From the NCBI GenBank assembly GCA_017434555.1, contig JAFRFB010000051.1, forward strand, positions 1-64,000: 64,000 nt of DNA, read 5' to 3'. This document shows positions 56,875 through 64,000 of the stretch, one piece after another. The notes below the pieces were generated by a model. The model worked only from the letters and a program-made list of their open reading frames with translations. It was not told the DNA's origin and did no database searches. The position numbers were made by a program, and so were the translations under genes. Every line of letters starts with the position of its first letter. Positions within the stretch are counted from its first letter, which is position 1. Source of the stretch: Methanobrevibacter sp. (GTDB lineage Archaea; Methanobacteriota; Methanobacteria; Methanobacteriales; Methanobacteriaceae).

Positions 56875-57267
56875 ATGAGCATAAAAGAAGTTGTAATTGA
56901 TACCAATTTTTTTATGGTTCCTTTTCAGTTCAATGTTGATATCATCACTGAACTGGAAAAAGTATTACCTTCTTACAAATTAACTACTCCAAGCTTTGTT
57001 ATCAATGAATTGAAGGGTTTGAAAAGAAATAACAAAGGTAAAATACGTTTAAATGCTAATTTAGCCTTGAAGTTAGCTAATTCTTCAAAAGTTGAAATAA
57101 AGGATATTTCATTGCTTGAAAATGAAACTGTGGATGATGCGTTACTTAGAGTTTCAGAAGTTTTAGCTACAAATGACATAGAATTAAAAAAACGTGCAAA
57201 GGCAAAAGGCATTACTATTGTCTATTTAAGGCAAAAAAATTATATAACTGTTGACGGCAAGATATAA
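56875..57267 (+). CDS. PIN-domain (Fcf1-like) ribonuclease
   Basis: A 130-residue PIN nuclease. Acidic residues of the active site are in VVIDTNFFMVPF, SFVINELKGL and the C-terminal VATNDIELKKRAKAKG. The archaeal homologues in this operon are related to Fcf1/Utp24, which cuts pre-18S rRNA in eukaryotes. GAGGG precedes ATG 56875; the earlier TTG at 56863 overlaps that signal. rRNA processing is a fair inference; a toxin role is unlikely because no antitoxin is present. Confidence 0.87.
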   Translation: MSIKEVVIDTNFFMVPFQFNVDIITELEKVLPSYKLTTPSFVINELKGLKRNNKGKIRLNANLALKLANSSKVEIKDISLLENETVDDALLRVSEVLATNDIELKKRAKAKGITIVYLRQKNYITVDGKI

Positions 57268-57328
57268 ACATATAATAATTAAACTTATTAATTAATAATT
57301 AAAAAAAATAAAAAAATGAGGGATTGTT

Positions 57329-57889
57329 TTGTACTACAAGGTCAAAATTGAAGACACAGTAAGAATACCTCCTCGTCGTTTCGATGAGCCTCGTGAAAAA
57401 GTTGCTATAGAAACTTTGAATGAGACTTATAACGGTCGTTTAGACAAGAATTTAGGTTTATTCATCTGTGTTAATGAAATTGAAGAACTTGGTGAAGGTA
57501 AACTCATTATGGGTGATGGTGCTTCCTACCATAATGTTATTTTCAACTCAATATTCTTTAAACCTGAACAGCAAGAAATTATTGATGGTGAAGTTATTGA
57601 AATAGCTGAGTTCGGTGCTTTTGTTAGAATTGGTCCTATGGACGGTTTAGTCCACGTATCACAAGTAACTGATGATTACATTGGTTATGATGCAAAAAGA
57701 GGAGCATTACTTGCAAGAGAATCTAATAAAACTTTAGATGAAGGAGATTTAGTTAGAGCAAGAACTGTAGCTATTAGTCTTAAAGACAATTCTGTTAAAG
57801 ATACTAAAATTGGTCTTACAATGAGACAAAATAATTTAGGTAGATTTGAATGGATTGAAGAGGCTAAACAAAAAAGTAAGAAGGCTTAA
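57329..57889 (+). CDS. rpoE1: RNA polymerase subunit RpoE1 (Rpb7)
   Basis: Stalk subunit of archaeal RNA polymerase. The 186-residue protein has the N-terminal RNP-like domain ([13 protein letters not shown]) and a C-terminal S1/OB domain ([27 protein letters not shown]). The start is TTG with GAGGGATT upstream. Spt4 (RpoE2) follows after 2 bases, in the conserved order. Confidence 0.96.
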   Translation: MYYKVKIEDTVRIPPRRFDEPREKVAIETLNETYNGRLDKNLGLFICVNEIEELGEGKLIMGDGASYHNVIFNSIFFKPEQQEIIDGEVIEIAEFGAFVRIGPMDGLVHVSQVTDDYIGYDAKRGALLARESNKTLDEGDLVRARTVAISLKDNSVKDTKIGLTMRQNNLGRFEWIEEAKQKSKKA

Positions 57890-57891
57890 AA

Positions 57892-58068
57892 ATGAAAGCG
57901 TGTACTGTTTGTAAAATGTTATCAAATAAAGAACGTTGCCCTTCCTGCGGTAACCCTACTTCAGACAACTGGAGTGGTCTTTTGATTATTACTAATCCTG
58001 AAGAATCTGAATTGGCTCGTGAATTAAATATTAAAATTCCTGGAGAATATTGTTTAAGAGTTAGGTAG
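57892..58068 (+). CDS. spt4: Transcription elongation factor Spt4 (RpoE2)
   Basis: A 58-residue zinc protein read directly from the sequence. It has ACTVCK and CPSCG zinc ligands and the NWSGLLIIT segment that contacts Spt5. Spt4 and Spt5 together keep RNA polymerase processive. The ATG is 2 bases after the rpoE1 stop. The next gene starts 7 bases after its TAG. Confidence 0.95.
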   Translation: MKACTVCKMLSNKERCPSCGNPTSDNWSGLLIITNPEESELARELNIKIPGEYCLRVR

Positions 58069-58075
58069 TGGTTAA

Positions 58076-58585
58076 GTGTTACGTTTAGATGCAGAATTAA
58101 ATAAAGATGTAATTGCCGAACTTAAAAAACCGTTAGGCAAGTTATATCATGATTTTGAAGATGCAATTGATGAAATTAAATCTTCTAAGTTTTTAATTTC
58201 TGTAGGTGATGCAACTTTCTCTAATCTCATTAAATACGAATTATATCCTAATCTTGCGATTATTGATAATTTAGTTCAGAGACAAAATTACGATCATGAT
58301 GTTATACATACGGAAAACATTTTAAAATCCAATAATCCTGCGGGAACCATTACAGAGGATCTATGGGAAACCATAGGCAAAGCACTTCAGTTATGTGGCA
58401 ATGGCGAATGTTATGTAATTGATGTGGATGGGGAAGAAGATCTTGCAGTTCTTCCTTGTATCTTAATGGCCAGTGAGGATACAACCATTTTATATGGTCA
58501 ACCTAACGAAGGTTTAGTTATTTTAAAAGTTTCTGATACAATAAAGAAAGCTCAAACGTTGATTGATGCATTTATTGAAGAATAA
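58076..58585 (+). CDS. GTP-dependent dephospho-CoA kinase (DUF359)
   Basis: Phosphorylates dephospho-CoA with GTP, the last CoA step in many archaea. The 169-residue protein has FLISVGDATFSNLI with the key D-A-T segment, and AIIDNLVQRQ and GTITEDLW from the DUF359 family. The start is GTG. It sits between spt4 and rps24e, as in several euryarchaea. Confidence 0.88.
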   Translation: MLRLDAELNKDVIAELKKPLGKLYHDFEDAIDEIKSSKFLISVGDATFSNLIKYELYPNLAIIDNLVQRQNYDHDVIHTENILKSNNPAGTITEDLWETIGKALQLCGNGECYVIDVDGEEDLAVLPCILMASEDTTILYGQPNEGLVILKVSDTIKKAQTLIDAFIEE

Positions 58586-58605
58586 AAATTAAGTGAGGCT
58601 TAATT

Positions 58606-58914
58606 ATGGAAATCGATATTTTTGAAGAAAAAGAAAACAAATTGTTTAACAGAAAAGAAATCAAATTTTATGTTGATTACGATGGAGAAGCTACTCCTAA
58701 AGTATTAGACATTAAATCTAAATTAGTAGCTTTATTAAATGCTAAAAAAGATGTTGTTGTTGTAGATAATGTACAACCACACTACGGTGAACCAAAAGCA
58801 TTAGGTTATGCTAAAGTTTACGATACTGTAGAAGACTTAGAATACATTGAAACTAAACATGTAATTGCTAAAAACACTGAAGCTGTTGAACCAGCTGAAG
58901 ACGAAGAAGAATAG
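58606..58914 (+). CDS. rps24e: Ribosomal protein S24e
   Basis: Small-subunit protein of 102 residues with NKLFNRKEIKFYVDYDGEATP at the start and the YGEPKALGYAKVYD core, ending in an acidic tail. GTGAGG precedes the ATG. S27ae follows after 9 bases. Confidence 0.95.
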   Translation: MEIDIFEEKENKLFNRKEIKFYVDYDGEATPKVLDIKSKLVALLNAKKDVVVVDNVQPHYGEPKALGYAKVYDTVEDLEYIETKHVIAKNTEAVEPAEDEEE

Positions 58915-58923
58915 GTGATTTTA

Positions 58924-59076
58924 ATGGTAAGAAAATCAGATCTTTACAAAGTAGATGGCGACAAAATTGAAAGAAAAAACCAAATTTGTCCTCGTTGTGG
59001 TGAAGGTGTATTCATGGCAGACCATGGTGACAGAGTAGCTTGTGGTAAATGCGGATACACTGAAATGAAAAAATAA
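58924..59076 (+). CDS. rps27ae: Ribosomal protein S27ae
   Basis: A 50-residue zinc-ribbon ribosomal protein read from the sequence. Zinc ligands are CPRCG and CGKCG, with [14 protein letters not shown] in between, the family core. AGGTGAT precedes the ATG. A terminator-like hairpin follows and includes the last A bases of the stop. Confidence 0.95.
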   Translation: MVRKSDLYKVDGDKIERKNQICPRCGEGVFMADHGDRVACGKCGYTEMKK

Positions 59077-59094
59077 GATTTTTAATCAAATCTT
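59075..59094 (+). terminator. Terminator after S27ae
   Basis: AAGATTT (59075-59081) with AAATCTT (59088-59094) and a 6-base loop, followed by TTTCTTTTTTTT. It may reduce readthrough into argH. Confidence 0.6.
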
Positions 59095-59125
59095 TTTCTT
59101 TTTTTTATTTTTTAAGGTGATTCTT

Positions 59126-60547
59126 GTGGATAATATAAGAAACGGTAGATTTAAAACAGGAATGACTGATGAAGCAGCCGAATATACTTCTTCTTTAGAG
59201 GCTGACAAAGTAATTTTTGAAGCAGACATTAAAACTAATTTTGCACATACTTCCATGTTAAAGCATGAGGGTATCATTGACGCTGAAATTGCAGATAACA
59301 TTTTATGCGCTTTGGATGAACTTAAAGAGGAAGGCTACGATGCATTGATTTTTGATCCGTCAGTTGAAGATGTTCATATGGCTATTGAAAACTATGTAAC
59401 ATCCAAGATTGGTCCTCAGGCAGGTTATATGCATACTGCAAAATCACGTAACGATCAGGTTGCAACTGACGTTCGTCTGGTTTTAAGGGAAAGAATCATA
59501 GGCATTCAGATTGGTATTTTGGAGTTTATTGAAGGCATTGTTGAAATGGCCGGAGAGCACCTCGATGATGTTTTCATTGGTTTTACTCATTTGCAGCATG
59601 CTCAGCCTATTACTATTGCCCATCATTTGATGGCTCATGCACAGGCATTGAAAAGAGATTACGAACGTTTGGAAGATACATATAAACGTGTCAACTTAAA
59701 TCCTTTAGGCTGTGCTGCTATGGCAACCACCAGTTTTCCTATTAACCGTGAATTGACTACCAAATTATTAGGCTTTGATGCTTATCTGGAAAATTCAATG
59801 GATGGAGTTTCTGCAAGGGATTTCATTGCTGAAACTGTTTTTGATTTAACCAGTTTATGTACTACATTATCTAAAATCTGTGAAGAGCTAATCTTATGGA
59901 GTACATATGAATTTGGCGTTATAGAAATGGCTGATGAATACTCATCAACTTCATCTATCATGCCTCAAAAGAAAAATCCGGACGTTGCAGAATTGGCTCG
60001 TGGAAAATCAACCATTGTCAACGGTGAACTTGTCACTATCTTAACTATCCTAAAAGCTATTCCATACACTTACAACCGTGACTTGCAGGAAATCACTCCT
60101 CATTTATGGAATGCGCTTAAAGTAAGTGAGGATACATTGTCAATCGTTACACGCATGCTGCTTTCAGTTGAATTCAACACTGAAAGATGTGCTGAACTTG
60201 CAGGCCGTAACTTTGCAACCGCCACTGATTTGGCAGATATTATGGTTCGTGAAAAAGAAATACCATTCAGAACTGCTCATAAAATCGTTGGACGTATTGT
60301 AAATGAAGCAACTGCAAATAACATGGCTGAAGAAGACATTACTTCTACATTCATTGATGATATTGCAGTTGATTTGGGCTTTGACAAGTTATCTTTGGAT
60401 GATGAGTTAATTCAAAACGCTTTAAATCCTAGAGAAAACGTTAAAATCAGACGTGTTGTTGGTGGGCCTGCTCCTGTAATGGTTGAAATGGCACGTGATA
60501 ATATCAAAGTATTTTTAAATGAAGAATTTGAGAAAAAAGGAATTTAA
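59126..60547 (+). CDS. argH: Argininosuccinate lyase
   Basis: Splits argininosuccinate to arginine and fumarate. The 473-residue protein has [28 protein letters not shown] with key SRNDQV, the [14 protein letters not shown] catalytic histidine, and the signature [19 protein letters not shown] chose GTG 59126 with AGGTGA upstream over a GTG at 59117. A C-terminal ring follows a normal family layout. It closes the translation operon or has its own start after the hairpin at 59075. Confidence 0.96.
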   Translation: MDNIRNGRFKTGMTDEAAEYTSSLEADKVIFEADIKTNFAHTSMLKHEGIIDAEIADNILCALDELKEEGYDALIFDPSVEDVHMAIENYVTSKIGPQAGYMHTAKSRNDQVATDVRLVLRERIIGIQIGILEFIEGIVEMAGEHLDDVFIGFTHLQHAQPITIAHHLMAHAQALKRDYERLEDTYKRVNLNPLGCAAMATTSFPINRELTTKLLGFDAYLENSMDGVSARDFIAETVFDLTSLCTTLSKICEELILWSTYEFGVIEMADEYSSTSSIMPQKKNPDVAELARGKSTIVNGELVTILTILKAIPYTYNRDLQEITPHLWNALKVSEDTLSIVTRMLLSVEFNTERCAELAGRNFATATDLADIMVREKEIPFRTAHKIVGRIVNEATANNMAEEDITSTFIDDIAVDLGFDKLSLDDELIQNALNPRENVKIRRVVGGPAPVMVEMARDNIKVFLNEEFEKKGI

Positions 60548-60565
60548 TTTCCTTTAACTTATTTT

Positions 60566-60590
60566 TTTAGGTATTCCTAAATTTTATATA
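60566..60590 (+). promoter_or_regulatory. Orphan DtxR-like box with TATA element
   Basis: TTTAGGTATTCCTAAA (60566-60581) is a perfect inverted repeat TTTAGG-N4-CCTAAA directly followed by the TATA-like TTTTATATA. It has the same placement as the boxes upstream of the DtxR-family gene (42368) and metY (6611). No intact gene follows; an ATG at 60614 opens only eight codons. Confidence 0.5.
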
Positions 60591-60744
60591 TTGCTTTTAA
60601 TAAATATATTAAATGGCATATTATGCTATGATTAGTTAGTAAATATTTGGTTTTTAATGGAATTACATGAATTAATTCTTGTAAGGCTCAGCTTCTGTTA
60701 ATTACTGAGTATTTCTAATTAATCCAGATTTTTCTTTTGTCTTT

Positions 60745-61275
60745 TTATTTAGCTTCATTTTTTGCTAAATTTTTAATAGTATATCTCACAAATATGAAGT
60801 TTACAATACTTGAAAAACCTCTTCCTATAATAAATCCTATCCAAATACCAATTACACCATAATTTAAGTAAATTGCAAATAGATAAGTGGCTGGAATTGT
60901 ACATATGACTTCAGTAAATGTTGTACAGAATAAACTGTGTAAACCTTTGCCTAATCCTTGATATAAATAAGTGGAAGGTAAACCTACTCCTAAAAATGGA
61001 ATACATAATGCAGTGTACTTAATAAAAGTTGAAATTCCTTGATGTAAGGCTGGATTATTGTTAGTTAATAAAAATACATAAGCTATCTGGTCTGAAAAAA
61101 TTATAAACAATATGGTTATAATTATTCCTAAAATGACTGCGTATAAACAACTATAATTATGAGCTTTTTTAACATAATCTATATTTCGGGAGCCATAATG
61201 ACTTCCAACAACTGCAACCAGTGCTGAACAGGACCCAATACTTTGCAACATTCCGTGATAGCCAGGAAAACTACC
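60745..61275 (-). pseudogene. Truncated MATE-family transporter (C-terminal half)
   Basis: The minus-strand frame (ATG at 61251, 168 residues) matches the C-terminal half of a MATE efflux transporter: about five transmembrane helices with ALVAVVGSHYGSRNIDYVKKA at the start and GIIGIWIGFIIGRGFSS-like (here VIGIWIGFIIGRGFSS) near the end. The N-terminal six or seven helices are missing. The coding frame continues upstream to about 61275, where the sequence becomes adhesin-like on the other strand. Confidence 0.8.
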
Positions 61276-61956
61276 TTAAGGAAGGAACAATGGTCAGATT
61301 CAACATCAATGGTGATGTATGATCGTAAAATCACAGGTAATGAAGGATTGGCTAAATTAAACATTAATCTTGATCAAGGAGAATACATTATCACTGTAAT
61401 AAACCGGAATACATCTGAAATGACTGCAAATACTATTACGGTCATTCCAAGAATAATTGAAAACAGTAACATTACCAAATACTTCAGAAACGCAACCCAA
61501 TACACAGTTAAGGTCATTGGTGATGACGGAAATCCTGGGGGTGCCGGTGAAGTTGTAAAATTCAATATTAATGGTGTATTCTATGAAAGAACAACTAACG
61601 AATCTGGAATCGCAAAGTTAAATATTAACTTAAATCCTGGAGATTATGTAATAACTGCAGAACATAAGGGATGTGCTGTGTCAAATACTATTAAGGTTTT
61701 ACCTGTATTGACTGGTGAAGATTTAACTAAAAAATATGGTGATTCCACTCCATTTGAAGCTAAACTGGTAGATGGTGAAGGCAATCCATATTCAAATCAG
61801 ACGGTTGAATTCAATATTAATGGTGTATTCTACTACAGAACAACTGATAGTGATGGTGTTGCGAAATTAAACATTAATTTACAGGCCGGAGAATATATTA
61901 TCACTTCATCATATGAATATGCTATAACTTCCAATAAAATAACTGTTAAAAATTAA
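61265..61956 (+). pseudogene. Truncated, frameshifted adhesin fragment with Ig-like repeats
   Basis: The plus-strand sequence encodes about three Ig-like repeats (pattern FNINGVFY-R-T-----GIAKLNINL) like those of the surface protein at 37781. Signal peptide and N terminus are missing. The first repeat is in frame as NYLKEGTMVRFNINGDV, then a shift near 61317 is needed to reach YDRKITGNEGLAKLNINL, so one or two bases are lost. It ends at 61956, overlapping the convergent PP-loop gene by 4 bases. Confidence 0.78.
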
Positions 61957-62975
61957 TTTTTTGTTTTGTAGAAACTCCAAATCAGGTCCAGGGCTTCACC
62001 AGGCTCCAGGGCTTGAGAACGGGTTTCTCTTAATATTCTTTGTATTGAATATTTTTTCATGTGGGGATATTTTTTGTGGACTTCATAAAGTAGCGGACAT
62101 CCGAATCCCTTAAACTCTCTTAAATCATATTTTCTGATTAAGGATTTTATCTCTTGCTTGCCTGTTGATAAACTTGCCGGAAGGTTCAGCCGATATAATG
62201 AATCGTCCTGTTTATTTATACATTGTGTACCTGTTGCAAGCATATCACCAAATATGATTATTGGGATTTCGTTATCTTTTGCATATTGTTTTGCAATCTC
62301 GCCTGTGTTTTTGGAGCATCTTCCGCAGGGGTGAAGTTTTCCACTCAATGATTCATTTATTATTTCATTGTAATCTGCGGTTAAATATTCATGATGAACA
62401 TTAAGTGATTCAGTCAAGTTTTTGATATTGATTTTGTACTGGTTCGGAAGGATTATCGTTCCGGGATCAACTGTAACGGCTATAGGATTGAAACCTAATC
62501 TTTTAGCTAAAATCAGTGAAAAGCTGCTGTCAACACCGCCTGAAAGGGCTACAACCGCTTCTGTTTTTTCACTTTCTTCAAATTCATGTGAATTCAGATA
62601 GTTTTCATAGTTAAAGCTATAAATGTTATCCAGTTTATCATCAATTACCTTCTTGAGATTGTCAAGACCCACCAAATCAAGGTCAAGATTTCCCACAGTT
62701 CTTTTGGATAGCTTCAGTTTGTATTCCTTGTTTAAAAAATCGCCATAGCTTTCAACATGAATACTTTCCAAACCAAGCTTTTCTTTCAGTTTTCCAACGA
62801 CCCATCCGCCTTTTCCGATAATTGCTGATTTATCCGGTCTGTCTTCTGTTATAATCCATAATTCATCAGTATCTTCATTGAAATGTATTTCTTCAATATA
62901 TATGTTTACTTCATCATGTCCGATTTCCGAGCGGATTTTATTGACCTCATCCAATATGAATTTCTCATCGTACAA
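61953..62975 (-). CDS. KH-domain/PP-loop ATP pyrophosphatase
   Basis: A 340-residue protein with an N-terminal KH-like RNA-binding domain (about 50-100, IIGKGGWVVGKLKEKLG) and a PP-loop ATPase domain with ALSGGVDSSFSLILAKRLG (about 145-160). It also has CGRCSKN and FGCPLL cysteines, as in tRNA-thiolating enzymes of the TtuA/Ncs6 type. tRNA sulfur modification is a good inference, but substrate is not known. Monocistronic on the minus strand, with a strong promoter-rich region upstream. Confidence 0.82.
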   Translation of the reverse strand: MYDEKFILDEVNKIRSEIGHDEVNIYIEEIHFNEDTDELWIITEDRPDKSAIIGKGGWVVGKLKEKLGLESIHVESYGDFLNKEYKLKLSKRTVGNLDLDLVGLDNLKKVIDDKLDNIYSFNYENYLNSHEFEESEKTEAVVALSGGVDSSFSLILAKRLGFNPIAVTVDPGTIILPNQYKINIKNLTESLNVHHEYLTADYNEIINESLSGKLHPCGRCSKNTGEIAKQYAKDNEIPIIIFGDMLATGTQCINKQDDSLYRLNLPASLSTGKQEIKSLIRKYDLREFKGFGCPLLYEVHKKYPHMKKYSIQRILRETRSQALEPGEALDLIWSFYKTKN

Positions 62976-63391
62976 TTTCTCACCAAAATCATATTTTCTA
63001 TAGTTAATTTTCTAAAATTTATAACTAATATTTTTCTATTGGATGTGAAAATTAAAATTTTTAAAATAAATTCAAATTCATATCTGCAATCAGATTTCAC
63101 ATATTTCATTTTCCAATGAAGTGTATGTGTTCATTTCATATAATCATCTGATTTGTTTCATCTTTCGATATAAAAAATTTTACAATATACATCTATTGTA
63201 CCATGAACATAATTTAATATTAGTATATAATTTAAATCGTTTTTTTAGTTTTAGTATATTTTATACATTAGTATTTAAATTTTAGAGTTATTTTTTTAAA
63301 CAGTAATTTTTCTATTAGATACCTTAATTCTTATTTTTCTACATTAGAATTTAAATATTATTAAAATCAAGATATTATATGAGGTTTAATT
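62976..63391. other. AT-rich intergenic region
   Basis: About 415 bases with no gene. It contains the divergent promoters of the PP-loop gene and the PAP2 gene, several T-rich runs and no recognisable RNA. GAGGT (63380-63384) is the ribosome-binding site for the PAP2 gene. Confidence 0.5.
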
Positions 63392-63958
63392 TTGATTAAT
63401 ATAGATTTGTTTTATTTTATAAATAATGGTTTAAAAAATCCGTTGTTTGATTTTATAATGCCTTTTACAACTGAATTGGGCAGTTTTCTTGCAATGCTGG
63501 GTATTTGTCTCATTGTAATAATATTATCAATATTATTTAAAAAACCGTCTATTAAAAAAATCACATTATTGTGTTTGTTTTCACTTTTACTGGCTGATGG
63601 AATAGCTTTGCTTTTAAAATGCATTATCATGGAGCCAAGACCATTTGTTTATTTGGATAATGTCCGTCTTCTTGTTGTTGAAAATGATCCATGCTCTTTT
63701 CCTTCAGGACACACCACCTCAACCTTTGCTGTTTTAAGCGTTCTGGTCTTTAAGTTCAGGCACAGGTTATGGAGTGTTGTTTTAATACTTTTTGGTGTTG
63801 TCATCGGTTTTTCAAGGATTTATGTCGGTGTTCACTATCCTTTAGATGTTTTGGCAGGCTGTATCATAGGAGTTTTATCAGCATATTTCACATACAGGTA
63901 TGAAGATAAAATACGCAGTTTTTTTAATGGTGTGGTTGGAGTAGTTAAAAGAAGTTGA
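63392..63958 (+). CDS. PAP2-family membrane phosphatase
   Basis: A 188-residue integral membrane protein with about five helices and the three PAP2 motifs: KCIIMEPRP (K-x6-RP), PSGHTTS and SRIYVGVHYPLDV. Family members dephosphorylate lipid pyrophosphates such as polyprenyl diphosphate; here a role in recycling the pseudomurein or glycan carrier is plausible but not shown. The start is TTG with GAGGT upstream. Confidence 0.9.
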   Translation: MINIDLFYFINNGLKNPLFDFIMPFTTELGSFLAMLGICLIVIILSILFKKPSIKKITLLCLFSLLLADGIALLLKCIIMEPRPFVYLDNVRLLVVENDPCSFPSGHTTSTFAVLSVLVFKFRHRLWSVVLILFGVVIGFSRIYVGVHYPLDVLAGCIIGVLSAYFTYRYEDKIRSFFNGVVGVVKRS

Positions 63959-63963
63959 AAAAA

Positions 63964-64000
63964 TTAGTCTTTCAAATCGCTAATTTTTCCGATGTATTCA
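63964..64000 (-). CDS. Possible C-terminal end of a minus-strand gene (partial)
   Basis: On the minus strand the last 12 codons read EYIGKISDLKD followed by TAA at 63964-63966, with balanced composition, convergent with the PAP2 gene. The frame runs off the window edge, so identity is unknown. Confidence 0.35.
   Translation of the reverse strand, partial: EYIGKISDLKD

Noticed and set aside
56875-57267. PIN domain as a toxin of a toxin-antitoxin pair
   Set aside because: No antitoxin gene is adjacent and the place between aIF2 gamma and rpoE1 fits an Fcf1-like housekeeping role.
1-64000. CRISPR array, integrase or insertion sequence
   Set aside because: No array of spaced identical repeats, no transposase or integrase motif and no flanking target-site repeats were seen by eye.

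Overview
The window is AT-rich chromosomal DNA from a euryarchaeal methanogen, most likely a gut or rumen Methanobrevibacter. Archaeal markers are a 65-residue histone, thermosome, proteasome alpha subunit, exosome, aIF5B, aIF2 gamma, Rpb7 and Spt4, archaeal ribosomal proteins, HMG-CoA reductase and GTP-dependent dephospho-CoA kinase. Surface proteins with Ig-like repeats, pseudomurein-binding repeats and transglutaminase or papain-like peptidase domains are typical of Methanobrevibacter. No taxon-specific search was possible, so the genus is an inference.

Layout. (1) 0.2-2.2 kb: aroA and nth behind a strong leader hairpin. (2) 2.2-10.1 kb: a cysteine and Fe-S island with cysK, cysE, a Cys-containing HTH regulator, tRNA-Cys(GCA), cysS, a divergent iron-sulfur flavoprotein, metY-nifS-iscU and a desulfoferrodoxin. 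Three promoter regions here share the palindrome ATAAC-N4-GTTAT. (3) 10.1-16.1 kb: DHH/RecJ-like nuclease, zinc-ribbon proteins and a zincin-like protein. (4) 16.1-22.1 kb: rnp3-rnp2, then psmA-sdo1-rrp4-rrp41-rrp42, the proteasome-exosome superoperon, split by an 865-bp gap. (5) 22.1-26.2 kb, minus strand: mobA, membrane protein, cbiT, ubiX, HD hydrolase and a small membrane protein. (6) 26.5-35.1 kb: an ATP-grasp pair, S24/S26-type peptidase with aroD, an unknown gene with sucD-hmgA, a DUF116 operon and a TPR protein. (7) 35.3-42.3 kb: a small secreted protein, thermosome, and a 1498-residue pseudomurein-directed surface protein. (8) 42.4-48.3 kb: DtxR-type regulator, tRNA-splicing endonuclease, trpS, SpoIIM-like protein, thrC, histone, esterase. 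(9) 48.5-51.5 kb: a frameshifted adhesin with a papain-like domain. (10) 52.0-60.5 kb: a long translation and transcription operon from L7Ae to argH. (11) 60.5-62.0 kb: a degraded region with half a MATE transporter fused to an adhesin fragment. (12) 62.0-64.0 kb: a KH/PP-loop ATPase and a PAP2 phosphatase.

The most interesting signals are regulatory. The sulfur genes look like one regulon with a candidate regulator encoded inside it. The metY-nifS-iscU promoter also carries a DtxR-like box matching, at 15 of 17 positions, one in front of the window's DtxR-family gene, which would couple iron and sulfur supply at the Fe-S assembly operon. A third such box stands at 60.57 kb with no intact gene behind it, next to the deletion scar. 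The L7Ae leader has a possible kink-turn. Four real genes shorter than 60 codons (zinc ribbon, L24e, Spt4, S27ae) were added by reading the sequence directly.
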